The translations under genes were made by a program, and so were the position numbers. A model generated the notes under the pieces. That model saw nothing but the letters and a program-made list of their open reading frames with translations. It was not told where the DNA came from and made no database searches. A DNA stretch of 64,000 bases, from assembly GCF_029581395.1 (NCBI RefSeq), contig NZ_CP121115.1:62001-126000 (forward strand), read 5' to 3'. The stretch comes from Roseinatronobacter sp. S2. GTDB lineage: Bacteria > Pseudomonadota > Alphaproteobacteria > Rhodobacterales > Rhodobacteraceae. This document shows positions 36,026 through 43,502 of the stretch, piece after piece (the stretch's first letter is position 1; each line of letters starts with the position of its first letter).

Positions 36026-37594
36026 TCAATACCAGGCATCGGGCATGGTGGCTTTCCTGGTCGTCACATAATCTTGCAATGCTGCGTCAATGGCTGCGTC
36101 CATCGGTGGGGATTCGTAGGTGTTTAACACATCCTTCCAGCGTTGGTTTGCGCGTTTCGCGGCATCGACACTGCCCGTTTCCGACCATGTTTCAAAGGTG
36201 CGGTCGTCATTCAACCCGCTGTCCCAATAGGCGGTCTGGTAATGGCGCAGGGTGTGGTCCGTGCCGAACAAATGCTCGCCCGGGCCGAATTGTGCCAGCG
36301 CATCGAACGCAAGCGTGTCATCTGTCACAGCGATCCCTGCCATATAGCCATGCAGCGCGCCGCACATATCCATATCCATGATCATCTTTTCATAGGACAT
36401 GGATAACAGCCCATCCACAAACCCCGCCGCGTGCAAGATGTAATTCGCCCCGCCCTGAACCGCCGACATCATCGACATCATGCCCTGTTGCATGGCCTGC
36501 CCGTCGGGCGCTTTCGATGTGCTGAAATTGCCCGCGCAGCGCAAGGGCAGGTTCAGCCGCCGGGCCAGTTGTCCCATGACCAGCGACCCAAGTGCGGGTT
36601 CGGGCGTGCCGAATGTGGGCGATCCGGTGCGCAGCGACATGGACGACAGGAATGACCCCAGCACCACCGGCGCACCGGGCCGCACCAGTTGTGCAAGCGC
36701 GCAGGACACCATGGATTCCGCCAGACATTGTGCCAAAGCCCCCGCCATGGTCAGCGGTGACACCGCACCCCCCAGCAAAAACGGCAGATGGATGGACCCC
36801 TGACCCGCTTGCGCATAAGTGCGAATGCCCGCTGTTGTCACCCCGTCCAGAACCAGCGGCGATGTGGTGTTGAAATTGCCCATGATCACGCAGTTGCGGT
36901 CCACAAATTCCGACCCGAACAGAATGCGGCACATCTCGATACTGTCGGCGGCGCGATCAGGCGCGGTGATGGAGCCTAAGAACGCACGGTCGGAATAGCG
37001 CATATGCGCATAAACCATGTCCAGATGACGCTTGTTCACGGGCACATCAGTAGGTTCGCAGATCGTGCCGCCCGAATGGTGTAACCATGGCGAGGATTGC
37101 GCCAGTTTGATCAGGTTTTCAAAATCCGCAATCGTGCCATAGCGCCGCCCGTGATCCATATCCATCACGAAGGGCGACCCGTAAGCGGGCGCAAATACCA
37201 TGGCATCACCGCCGATTTCGACATTGTTGGCGGGATTGCGGGCATGTTGGGTAAACCGCGCGGGCGCGGTTTTCAGCACCTCGCGCAGCAGGCCGGATTC
37301 AAAACGAATGCGCCACCTGTCGCCCGATATATGTGTGACCTGCGCCCCCGCCGCGCGGTATAGCTGCATCGCAACCGGATCATCGCGCAATTCGATCCCG
37401 ATTTCGGCCAGAATGCGGTCTGCTGTCCCTTCAATCCGGCAAAGGGCCTCATCATTCAGCAAATCATAGGTCGGGATGCGTCGGGTAATATAGGGCGTGC
37501 GCAGATGCAGGTTCTGGCCCGGCGTTGCGCTGCGCGGGGTTCGTGACGGGTTCCGGCGCGATCTGCGGGCAGGCGGGGATGACATCTCCAGCAT
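36026..37594 (-). CDS. MttB-family (trimethylamine methyltransferase-like) protein without pyrrolysine
   Basis: 522 residues of the MttB superfamily, uninterrupted by an in-frame TAG, so it belongs to the non-pyrrolysine members that in other bacteria demethylate quaternary amines such as glycine or proline betaine, usually to a corrinoid protein. No corrinoid protein gene is nearby. ATG 37594 follows AAAGGA; the frame extends to 37660 but the N-terminal region is basic and poorly conserved. Pairs with the downstream demethylase and is divergent from a LysR gene. Confidence 0.8.
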   Translation of the reverse strand: MLEMSSPPARRSRRNPSRTPRSATPGQNLHLRTPYITRRIPTYDLLNDEALCRIEGTADRILAEIGIELRDDPVAMQLYRAAGAQVTHISGDRWRIRFESGLLREVLKTAPARFTQHARNPANNVEIGGDAMVFAPAYGSPFVMDMDHGRRYGTIADFENLIKLAQSSPWLHHSGGTICEPTDVPVNKRHLDMVYAHMRYSDRAFLGSITAPDRAADSIEMCRILFGSEFVDRNCVIMGNFNTTSPLVLDGVTTAGIRTYAQAGQGSIHLPFLLGGAVSPLTMAGALAQCLAESMVSCALAQLVRPGAPVVLGSFLSSMSLRTGSPTFGTPEPALGSLVMGQLARRLNLPLRCAGNFSTSKAPDGQAMQQGMMSMMSAVQGGANYILHAAGFVDGLLSMSYEKMIMDMDMCGALHGYMAGIAVTDDTLAFDALAQFGPGEHLFGTDHTLRHYQTAYWDSGLNDDRTFETWSETGSVDAAKRANQRWKDVLNTYESPPMDAAIDAALQDYVTTRKATMPDAWY

Positions 37595-37681
37595 GGGGGC
37601 GGTATCCTTTCGGGGCGGGTATGGCCCCGCCACGATCCCGCGTTGCGCAGCGCGGCGCAATTCCGAATTGATTCACCCTGC

Positions 37682-37696
37682 ATTAGCTGTAGTAAT
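37682..37696. promoter_or_regulatory. LysR-type (T-N11-A) motif in divergent promoter
   Basis: ATTA-N7-TAAT inverted repeat in the 161 bp gap between the mttB-like gene and the LysR gene at 37756. This fits the T-N11-A form bound by LysR proteins. It is short, so chance is possible. Confidence 0.35.
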
Positions 37697-37755
37697 TCAA
37701 ATGCCAAAGTTTATGCTGTAAACACCATCATATCTGTATCCTGCATGAGGTTGCC

Positions 37756-38646
37756 TTGCCCAAGCGCCCCTATGACCTGCCGCCCATGAATGCGCTTGTG
37801 GCGTTTGACGCTGCGGCCCGCCATGTCAGTTTCAAGGCCGCCGCGCGCGAGTTGAACGTGACGCCCGCCGCCATCAGCCATCAGGTCAAGGCGCTGGAGG
37901 CAGAGCTGCAATGCGCCCTGTTCCAGCGCCATCATCGGGGCGTGGCGCTGACAGAAACCGGCGCTTATCTGCGGATCGCACTTCAGACGGGGTTTGAGGC
38001 AATCGGCGATGCAGTGGCCCAGCTGAAGCGGCGCGCCAACACCACGGCTGTAACAATCGGGGTGACCACTGCTGTCAGTTCACTTTGGCTGACACCAAAA
38101 CTTGCGCAGTTCTGGAAAGCGCATGGTGATATTTCAGTGGCCCAGATTGTTGACGACACCGGCGATGCACCGCTTGGGTGTGATATCAGTATTTCATACG
38201 GCATCGCAGCAAAAGGCGCAGGGGATCGCCGCGTGCTTTTGCATGATACGATCATGGCGCTTGCCAGCCCGCGCTTTGCGGCGGCACATCCGGTTGCGCG
38301 ACTGGACGATCTGGCGCGCCTGCCGTTGATTCACTTTCAGTCCAATGTCGCGGGCTGGACCGACTGGCGCGACTGGTTTCGGGCGCTTGGCTATGACGGG
38401 CCGCTGAACAACAGCCACCGTGTGAACAATTATATCATCGCCCTTCAGGCAGCCTGCGATGATATGGGTGCGGTTCTGGGGTGGGTGGGGTTGACCAGAT
38501 CCTATATCGACGCGGGCCAGCTTGTGCCCCTGCTGCCCGATCAGGTGGAACCGCAGGAGGATTTTCAGATCACATTGAACCGGCATGCACCGGCGCGCGC
38601 GCGTCTGGTCCATAACTGGCTGTTGGGTGCGGCGCGTTCGGTGTGA
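37756..38646 (+). CDS. LysR-family regulator, GcvA-like
   Basis: 296 residues: HTH FKAAARELNVTPAAISHQVKALE (about residues 25-47) and a LysR substrate-binding domain. The start YDLPPMNALVAFDAAARHVSF is typical of the GcvA subgroup. A TTG at 37756 with GAGG upstream retains the conserved N terminus; ATG 37786 would truncate it. Divergent from the MttB/demethylase genes, which it probably regulates. Confidence 0.87.
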   Translation: MPKRPYDLPPMNALVAFDAAARHVSFKAAARELNVTPAAISHQVKALEAELQCALFQRHHRGVALTETGAYLRIALQTGFEAIGDAVAQLKRRANTTAVTIGVTTAVSSLWLTPKLAQFWKAHGDISVAQIVDDTGDAPLGCDISISYGIAAKGAGDRRVLLHDTIMALASPRFAAAHPVARLDDLARLPLIHFQSNVAGWTDWRDWFRALGYDGPLNNSHRVNNYIIALQAACDDMGAVLGWVGLTRSYIDAGQLVPLLPDQVEPQEDFQITLNRHAPARARLVHNWLLGAARSV

Positions 38647-38731
38647 CACGTTCTTGTAGGATGTGAATGGCCTGTATAGGGTGCATCAGGCGAGAGACGA
38701 CAGGATAGTTATCAGATATGAACCTACTGCC

Positions 38732-38926
38732 ATGAAACTACTGGATGTGCAGCACCCGTTCTTCCGACCGATGTGGCGCAGGGTGGCGATTACCGCGCTT
38801 TGCCTTGTCTGGGCGGCGTTTGAATTCATAACCGCCAGCCCGTTTTTCGGGGTCTTGTTCGGGGCAATCGGGGTTTATTGCGCGTATCAGTTCTTCTTTG
38901 CGTTTGCGCCAAAAGACCCGGAATAA
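38732..38926 (+). CDS. Small two-helix membrane protein (DUF3329-like)
   Basis: 64 residues with two hydrophobic segments (about 18-32 and 37-54) and the pattern QHPFFRPMWRRVAITALCL, which I associate with DUF3329 small proteins of Rhodobacteraceae. Function unknown. ATG 38732 is chosen over upstream non-ATG codons because the conserved part begins there. Not clearly in an operon. Confidence 0.6.
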   Translation: MKLLDVQHPFFRPMWRRVAITALCLVWAAFEFITASPFFGVLFGAIGVYCAYQFFFAFAPKDPE

Positions 38927-39287
38927 ACCCGCCACCGCCGCGCGGGTGCAGCGGGCCCTCTACAAATGCCGCTGACGTAGCGTCAGCTTCAGATTGCGTG
39001 CAACGGGCCTTATATGGCGTGGTGTGGCGTATCTGGGTGGCGCGGGCGCAAATACATCTATTGGCGGTATATATTTTATTCTGACGGGTCGGGGTATTCC
39101 GCCCATTGCGGGTATGTCGGCCATAATGCGCTTGCTTACGCGCCTGATATCGGCAATTTTTGGTGTGGCAGGACACTTTTGGGGTGTTTCAGATCTGGTG
39201 AAACACCACCCTAACGCGAACGGACGACGCTTGAAGCCTATCACGACATCGACAATTTTCGACAACAGCAGGTATTTTGGACGGCTG
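38927..39287. other. Intergenic region before the histidine kinase
   Basis: About 360 bp without a supported gene. It contains a perfect 7-bp hairpin GCTGACG-TAG-CGTCAGC (38971-38987), possibly a terminator of the small membrane protein gene, and an AT-rich stretch near 39045-39075 that may hold the kinase promoter. The kinase frame is open across most of it, so part may be coding if an upstream ATG (39114 or 39126) is used. Confidence 0.4.
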
Positions 39288-40385
39288 ATGAATGGGCTGA
39301 GCGCTGCATTGATGGCGCGCCGCAGTGTGCCTTTTGAACTGGCATTCGGGCTGGTTGCGGTGGGCGTGGCAACGGGCTTGCGTTTCGTCCTTGATGATGT
39401 GTTGCCTGCCGGTTTTCCGTTTGTGACATTTTTTCCGGCCGTCATGTTGTCGCTGGTCTTCGCGTCCATCCGGTGCGGCATTGTTGTGGCGTTGGTCTGC
39501 GGCACGATTGCCTGGTATTGGTTTATCGCGCCCTTTGGAACCTTTGGTCTGAACAGCGGGGGCTGGCTGGCATTGGGCTTTTATGCGCTGATTACCACCA
39601 CAGATGTTCTGTTTATCAGCGCTGCGGTCTGGGCGTTGCAGGAATTGTCGCTGGCCCGCGAAAAGGCGCATGCTGTGGCGCAGTCGCGCAGTCTGATGTT
39701 CTCGGAATTGCAGCACAGGGTGTCGAACAATCTGGCCACGATTGCGGCGTTGTTGCGCCTTCAGACATCACAGACCAAAGACATCGGGGCGCGGCGCGCG
39801 CTTTCAGCGTCGCAGGCGCGGATCACGTCAATCTCTCGGTTGCAGCGCCGGTTGCATTCGGTCGACGTGCAATCCGTCGATGCAGGCGAATATCTGCGTG
39901 AAGTGTTGCAAGACACTGTTGAAGTCGCAAAAGAAACGGCCCCTGTTGCGCTGACATTCAACGCGGCCCCGCTGCGCATTTTGAACGATGCGGCGGTTCC
40001 GTTGGGGTTGATTGCAAGTGAATTGATGATGAATTCCATGGAACATGGCGCCGCACGCGATGGCAAAGCGGTTGTGGATGTCCGGCTAAGCGTGGACCCC
40101 GCTGATGAGGCGGGCCAGATCCCCGCGACATTGGAAATACGCGACAACGGGCCGGGCCTGCCAGAAGGGTTTGATCTGGACGCATCAGACAGCCTTGGGC
40201 TGACAGTCGCGCGCCAGTTCGCAAAGGCACTTGATGGCGAATTGACGTTAACGCTGGCCGCAGGCGGGGGAACCCTTGCAAGATTGCGCTTTTCCGTGCC
40301 ATCCCCCGAGCATATCGCCGCGACACAGGTGCCGGACACACAGGATGATGTGGCCGGTCAAGATATGATACAACGGATTGCCTGA
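39288..40385 (+). CDS. Membrane sensor histidine kinase, HisKA_2 type with DUF4118-like sensor
   Basis: 365 residues from ATG 39288: four N-terminal hydrophobic helices (about 15-110) resembling the DUF4118 sensor, then the HisKA_2 H-box SELQHRVSNNLATIAALLRLQ and an HATPase domain with N-box SELMMNSMEHGA and G1 box RDNGPGLPEGF. Kinases of this class often serve light, general-stress or osmotic signalling in alphaproteobacteria. No response regulator is adjacent. Earlier in-frame ATGs at 39114 and 39126 leave the start uncertain. Confidence 0.82.
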   Translation: MNGLSAALMARRSVPFELAFGLVAVGVATGLRFVLDDVLPAGFPFVTFFPAVMLSLVFASIRCGIVVALVCGTIAWYWFIAPFGTFGLNSGGWLALGFYALITTTDVLFISAAVWALQELSLAREKAHAVAQSRSLMFSELQHRVSNNLATIAALLRLQTSQTKDIGARRALSASQARITSISRLQRRLHSVDVQSVDAGEYLREVLQDTVEVAKETAPVALTFNAAPLRILNDAAVPLGLIASELMMNSMEHGAARDGKAVVDVRLSVDPADEAGQIPATLEIRDNGPGLPEGFDLDASDSLGLTVARQFAKALDGELTLTLAAGGGTLARLRFSVPSPEHIAATQVPDTQDDVAGQDMIQRIA

Positions 40386-40424
40386 CAGCCTGTCGCGGGA
40401 ACCTTGTAAATCACAGGCACACCT

Positions 40425-41312
40425 ATGCTGGATAAGTTGGAAATGTTCATTGCTGTTGCGCGCGAAGGGCATTTTGGCCGCGCGGCCAGCAGTCTGGGCA
40501 TTACCCAGCCTTCCCTGTCCAACGGCATCAAGCATCTGGAGGAACAGCTTGGTGTGCAGCTTGTGTTTCGCGGGTCGCGCTATGGCGGGCTGACACCGGA
40601 AGGACAGACAGCACTGGTCTGGGCGCGGCGCATTGTCGGCGACACCCGCCAGTTGAAGGAAGAAATGCGCTTCAAGCGGCACGGTCTGGCGGGGCGTTTG
40701 CGCATTGCGGTCATTCCCACAGCGCTGACATGGGCCGCGCGGCTGGCTGCAAAGTTTTGCGAGAAACACCCCAATGTGCGCCTGACAATACTGTCACGCA
40801 CCTCGATCGAGATTTTGTCGATGCTGGATAATCTGGATGTGGATGCAGGCATTTCATATCTGGATAATGAACCTATGGGTCGTGTCAGCACCGAAGCGCT
40901 GTATGAGGAACGCTATCTGCTGGTATGCGGCGCTGCGTCACCTTTTGCCGGGCGCGACGCGGTGAGGTGGGACGAATTGCAGGGCGAACGCCTGTGCCTG
41001 TTGACGCCGGATATGCAAAACCGCCGGATCATCAACCGAAATTTCGCTGATGCGAATGTCACCCCCGAAACCTGGGTCGAGGCGAATTCAACCGTAGTGC
41101 TGATGGCCATGGTGGCCGAAGGGGGCTGGATGACGGTCATGCCCGAAGACAGCGCGCGGTTTTTGGCCAGTGGCAAGGCGGTCAGCACAATCCCGCTGCA
41201 CGGCGCGGCGGCCCCCCATGTCGTTGGTCTTGTTGCCCCGTGGCGCGAACCCCACACCCCGGTTCTGGAAGCGCTGCTGCGCGAGGCGCGGGGTTTATCG
41301 GCTGTCGTTTGA
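40425..41312 (+). CDS. LysR-family regulator of the formate dehydrogenase operon
   Basis: 295 residues with HTH FGRAASSLGITQPSLSNGIKHLEE (about 17-40) and a LysR effector domain. It lies 90 bp upstream of fdsG in the same direction, the position of the fds regulator in other proteobacteria, and a LysR-type operator overlaps its stop codon. Likely activates fds genes, possibly with formate as effector (inference). Confidence 0.85.
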   Translation: MLDKLEMFIAVAREGHFGRAASSLGITQPSLSNGIKHLEEQLGVQLVFRGSRYGGLTPEGQTALVWARRIVGDTRQLKEEMRFKRHGLAGRLRIAVIPTALTWAARLAAKFCEKHPNVRLTILSRTSIEILSMLDNLDVDAGISYLDNEPMGRVSTEALYEERYLLVCGAASPFAGRDAVRWDELQGERLCLLTPDMQNRRIINRNFADANVTPETWVEANSTVVLMAMVAEGGWMTVMPEDSARFLASGKAVSTIPLHGAAAPHVVGLVAPWREPHTPVLEALLREARGLSAVV

Positions 41313-41360
41313 TAGCTTATTGCTATCAATCAACCAAAAACGAATATTGATTTCGTATCA
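41311..41360 (+). promoter_or_regulatory. LysR-type operators upstream of fdsG
   Basis: GATAGC-TTATT-GCTATC (41311-41327) contains the classic ATAG-N7-CTAT form; TGAT-TTCGT-ATCA (41348-41360) is a second, weaker inverted repeat about two helical turns further downstream. A high-affinity recognition site followed by an activation site is the common LysR arrangement. Confidence 0.6.
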
Positions 41361-41402
41361 TCAGGCGTGGTCTAATCTGGCAAACACCCAACGAGGCCAG
41401 CC

Positions 41403-41879
41403 ATGACCGTTTCCGCGCCAGCCCCTGATCTTGATGATATGCGCGCCATCATCGCGCAGCATACCCATCTTGAAGGCCCGCTTTTGCCCATACTGCATGC
41501 ATTTCAGGATGTATTCGGGCATGTCCCCGAATCTGCCACCCCCCTGATTGCCGAGGCGCTGAACATCTCGCGTGCGGAATTGCACGGGGTTATCAGCTTC
41601 TATCATGATTTTCGCGAAAACCCAGCCGGGCGACATGTGCTGAAAATTTGCCGCGCCGAAGCCTGTCAGGCGGTGGGCGGCGATGCGCTGGCAGACGCGA
41701 CCTTGCGCAAGCTGGGCATTGACTGGCACGGCACAACCGCCAATGGCGCGGTGACGGTGGAGCCGGTCTATTGTCTGGGTCTGTGCGCTTGCGGGCCAGC
41801 CGCGATGATGGATGACAAGGTTATAGGCCGCGTTGACGGCGCAAAACTCGATCAGCTGCTGGCAGAGGTGGGCGCATGA
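41403..41879 (+). CDS. fdsG: FdsG, NAD-dependent formate dehydrogenase gamma subunit
   Basis: 158-residue thioredoxin-like [2Fe-2S] subunit, NuoE homologue. Cluster ligands lie in ICRAEACQAVGG and YCLGLCACGPAAM. It passes electrons within the soluble molybdenum formate dehydrogenase. ATG 41403; overlaps fdsB by 4 bp (ATGA). Confidence 0.93.
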   Translation: MTVSAPAPDLDDMRAIIAQHTHLEGPLLPILHAFQDVFGHVPESATPLIAEALNISRAELHGVISFYHDFRENPAGRHVLKICRAEACQAVGGDALADATLRKLGIDWHGTTANGAVTVEPVYCLGLCACGPAAMMDDKVIGRVDGAKLDQLLAEVGA

Positions 41880-43396
41880 AGATATTTGTCCCCGCTGACA
41901 GTGCAGCACTGGCCCTTGGCGCAGATGATGTGGCCGCCGCGATTGTGGAACAGGCCAGCGCGCGCGGGCTGAGCGTGGAGTTAGTGCGCAACGGCACACG
42001 CGGCATGATCTGGCTGGAACCGCTGGTCGAGGTTGAGATTGACGGTGTGCGCCACGGGTTCGGCCCCGCCACGCCCGATGATGCAGGCGCAATCCTTGAT
42101 TGCACCTGCGCGAAGGCGCTTGGCCCTGTGGACAAACTGGACTGGATGCAGCGCCAGACGCGCCTGACATTTGCGCGTTGCGGCATCATCGACCCGCTGT
42201 CGCTGTCGGATTATCAGGCGCATGGCGGGCTTGCAGGGTTAAAGCGCGCCATCGCCATGGGCAGCGCGGATATTGTCGACGAAGTCACAAAATCCGGCCT
42301 GCGCGGACGCGGCGGTGCGGGCTTTCCCACGGGCATCAAGTGGAACACGGTGTTGCAGGCAAAAGCTGCGCAGAAATATATTGTCTGCAATGCTGATGAA
42401 GGTGACAGCGGCACATTTGCCGACCGGATGATCATGGAAGGCGACCCGTTCACCCTGATCGAAGGAATGGTGATTGCGGGTTTGGGCGTGGACGCAACGC
42501 GCGGCTATGTCTATCTGCGGTCGGAATACCCTGATGCGATTTCGGTGATGACGCGCGCAGTGGAAATCGCGCGTGCAGCAGGCGTGCTGGGGCCGGATGT
42601 GCTGGGATCGGGCCGCGCGTTTGATCTGGAAATCCGCAAAGGGGCCGGTGCCTATGTCTGCGGAGAAGAAACCAGCCTGCTGAATTCGCTGGAAGGCAAG
42701 CGCGGTGTGGTGCGTGCCAAACCGCCGCTTCCGGCGCTGGAAGGGTTTCTGGGTCAGCCCACGGTTGTGAATAACGTGATTTCACTGGCCACAGTGCCGG
42801 TGATTTTTGAAAAAGGCGCGCAGTTCTATGCAGATTTCGGCCTTGGCCGGTCGCGCGGCACCGTGACGCTGCAAATTGCGGGCAATGTCGCGCGTGGCGG
42901 CTTGTTTGAAACGGCCTTCGGCATGTCGCTGGGGGCAGTGGTCAATGACATTGCGGGCGGCACGGCCAGCGGCAGGCCCGTGAAGGCCGTGCAGGTGGGC
43001 GGGCCGTTGGGGGCCTATATGCCAGTGTCAAAATTCGACACAGCGCTGGGGTATGAAGAATTTGATGCCGCAGGCGGGTTGATCGGGCATGCAGGGTTGG
43101 TGGTGTTTGACGACAGCGCCGACATGCTGCGCATGGCGCGGTTTGCGATGGAATTCTGCGCCGTGGAATCATGCGGCAAATGCACGCCGTGCCGCATTGG
43201 TGCCGTGCGCGGTGTCGAAACCATCGACAGGATTGCGGCAGGGGACGGCGCGGCAATCCCGCTGCTGACCGACCTGTGTGAAACAATGAAGGACGGATCA
43301 TTATGCGCGCTGGGGGGATTCACACCCTTTCCGGTGATGTCGGCGCTGACCCATTTCCCCGATGATTTCGCCCGCGTGAAGGAGGCCGCAGAATGA
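41876..43396 (+). CDS. fdsB: FdsB, NAD-dependent formate dehydrogenase beta subunit
   Basis: 506-residue diaphorase subunit, NuoF homologue with an N-terminal NuoE-like extension. FMN site GRGGAGFPTGIKW, NAD site GAGAYVCGEETSLLNSLEG and the [4Fe-4S] motif ESCGKCTPCRIG are intact. Reduces NAD+ with electrons from FdsA. A 106 bp gap containing a hairpin repeat separates it from fdsA. Confidence 0.95.
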   Translation: MKIFVPADSAALALGADDVAAAIVEQASARGLSVELVRNGTRGMIWLEPLVEVEIDGVRHGFGPATPDDAGAILDCTCAKALGPVDKLDWMQRQTRLTFARCGIIDPLSLSDYQAHGGLAGLKRAIAMGSADIVDEVTKSGLRGRGGAGFPTGIKWNTVLQAKAAQKYIVCNADEGDSGTFADRMIMEGDPFTLIEGMVIAGLGVDATRGYVYLRSEYPDAISVMTRAVEIARAAGVLGPDVLGSGRAFDLEIRKGAGAYVCGEETSLLNSLEGKRGVVRAKPPLPALEGFLGQPTVVNNVISLATVPVIFEKGAQFYADFGLGRSRGTVTLQIAGNVARGGLFETAFGMSLGAVVNDIAGGTASGRPVKAVQVGGPLGAYMPVSKFDTALGYEEFDAAGGLIGHAGLVVFDDSADMLRMARFAMEFCAVESCGKCTPCRIGAVRGVETIDRIAAGDGAAIPLLTDLCETMKDGSLCALGGFTPFPVMSALTHFPDDFARVKEAAE

Positions 43397-43437
43397 TGCT
43401 GATCCATATATTGCGCCGCGCTGCGCGCACCGCCCCG

Positions 43438-43488
43438 GCGGGGGGCACAGCCCCCCGCACCCCCCGGAGTATTTTCGGCAAGATGAAG
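43438..43488 (+). repeat. GC-rich hairpin repeat, copy B (fdsB-fdsA)
   Basis: A perfect 9-bp stem GCGGGGGGC-ACA-GCCCCCCGC (43438-43458) followed by a 29-nt tail (43460-43488) starting CCCCCCGGAGTA and ending GGCAAGATGAAG, 26/29 identical to 24194-24222. The ATG in the tail (43483) opens a seven-codon frame, MKQRAVT, whose TGA overlaps the fdsA start (ATGA), suggesting translational coupling into fdsA. Confidence 0.65.
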
Positions 43489-43502
43489 CAAAGGGCTGTC
43501 AC

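Noticed and set aside
36026..37594. Possible pyrrolysine-containing trimethylamine methyltransferase
   Set aside because: No in-frame TAG interrupts the gene, so it is a non-pyrrolysine MttB-family member.
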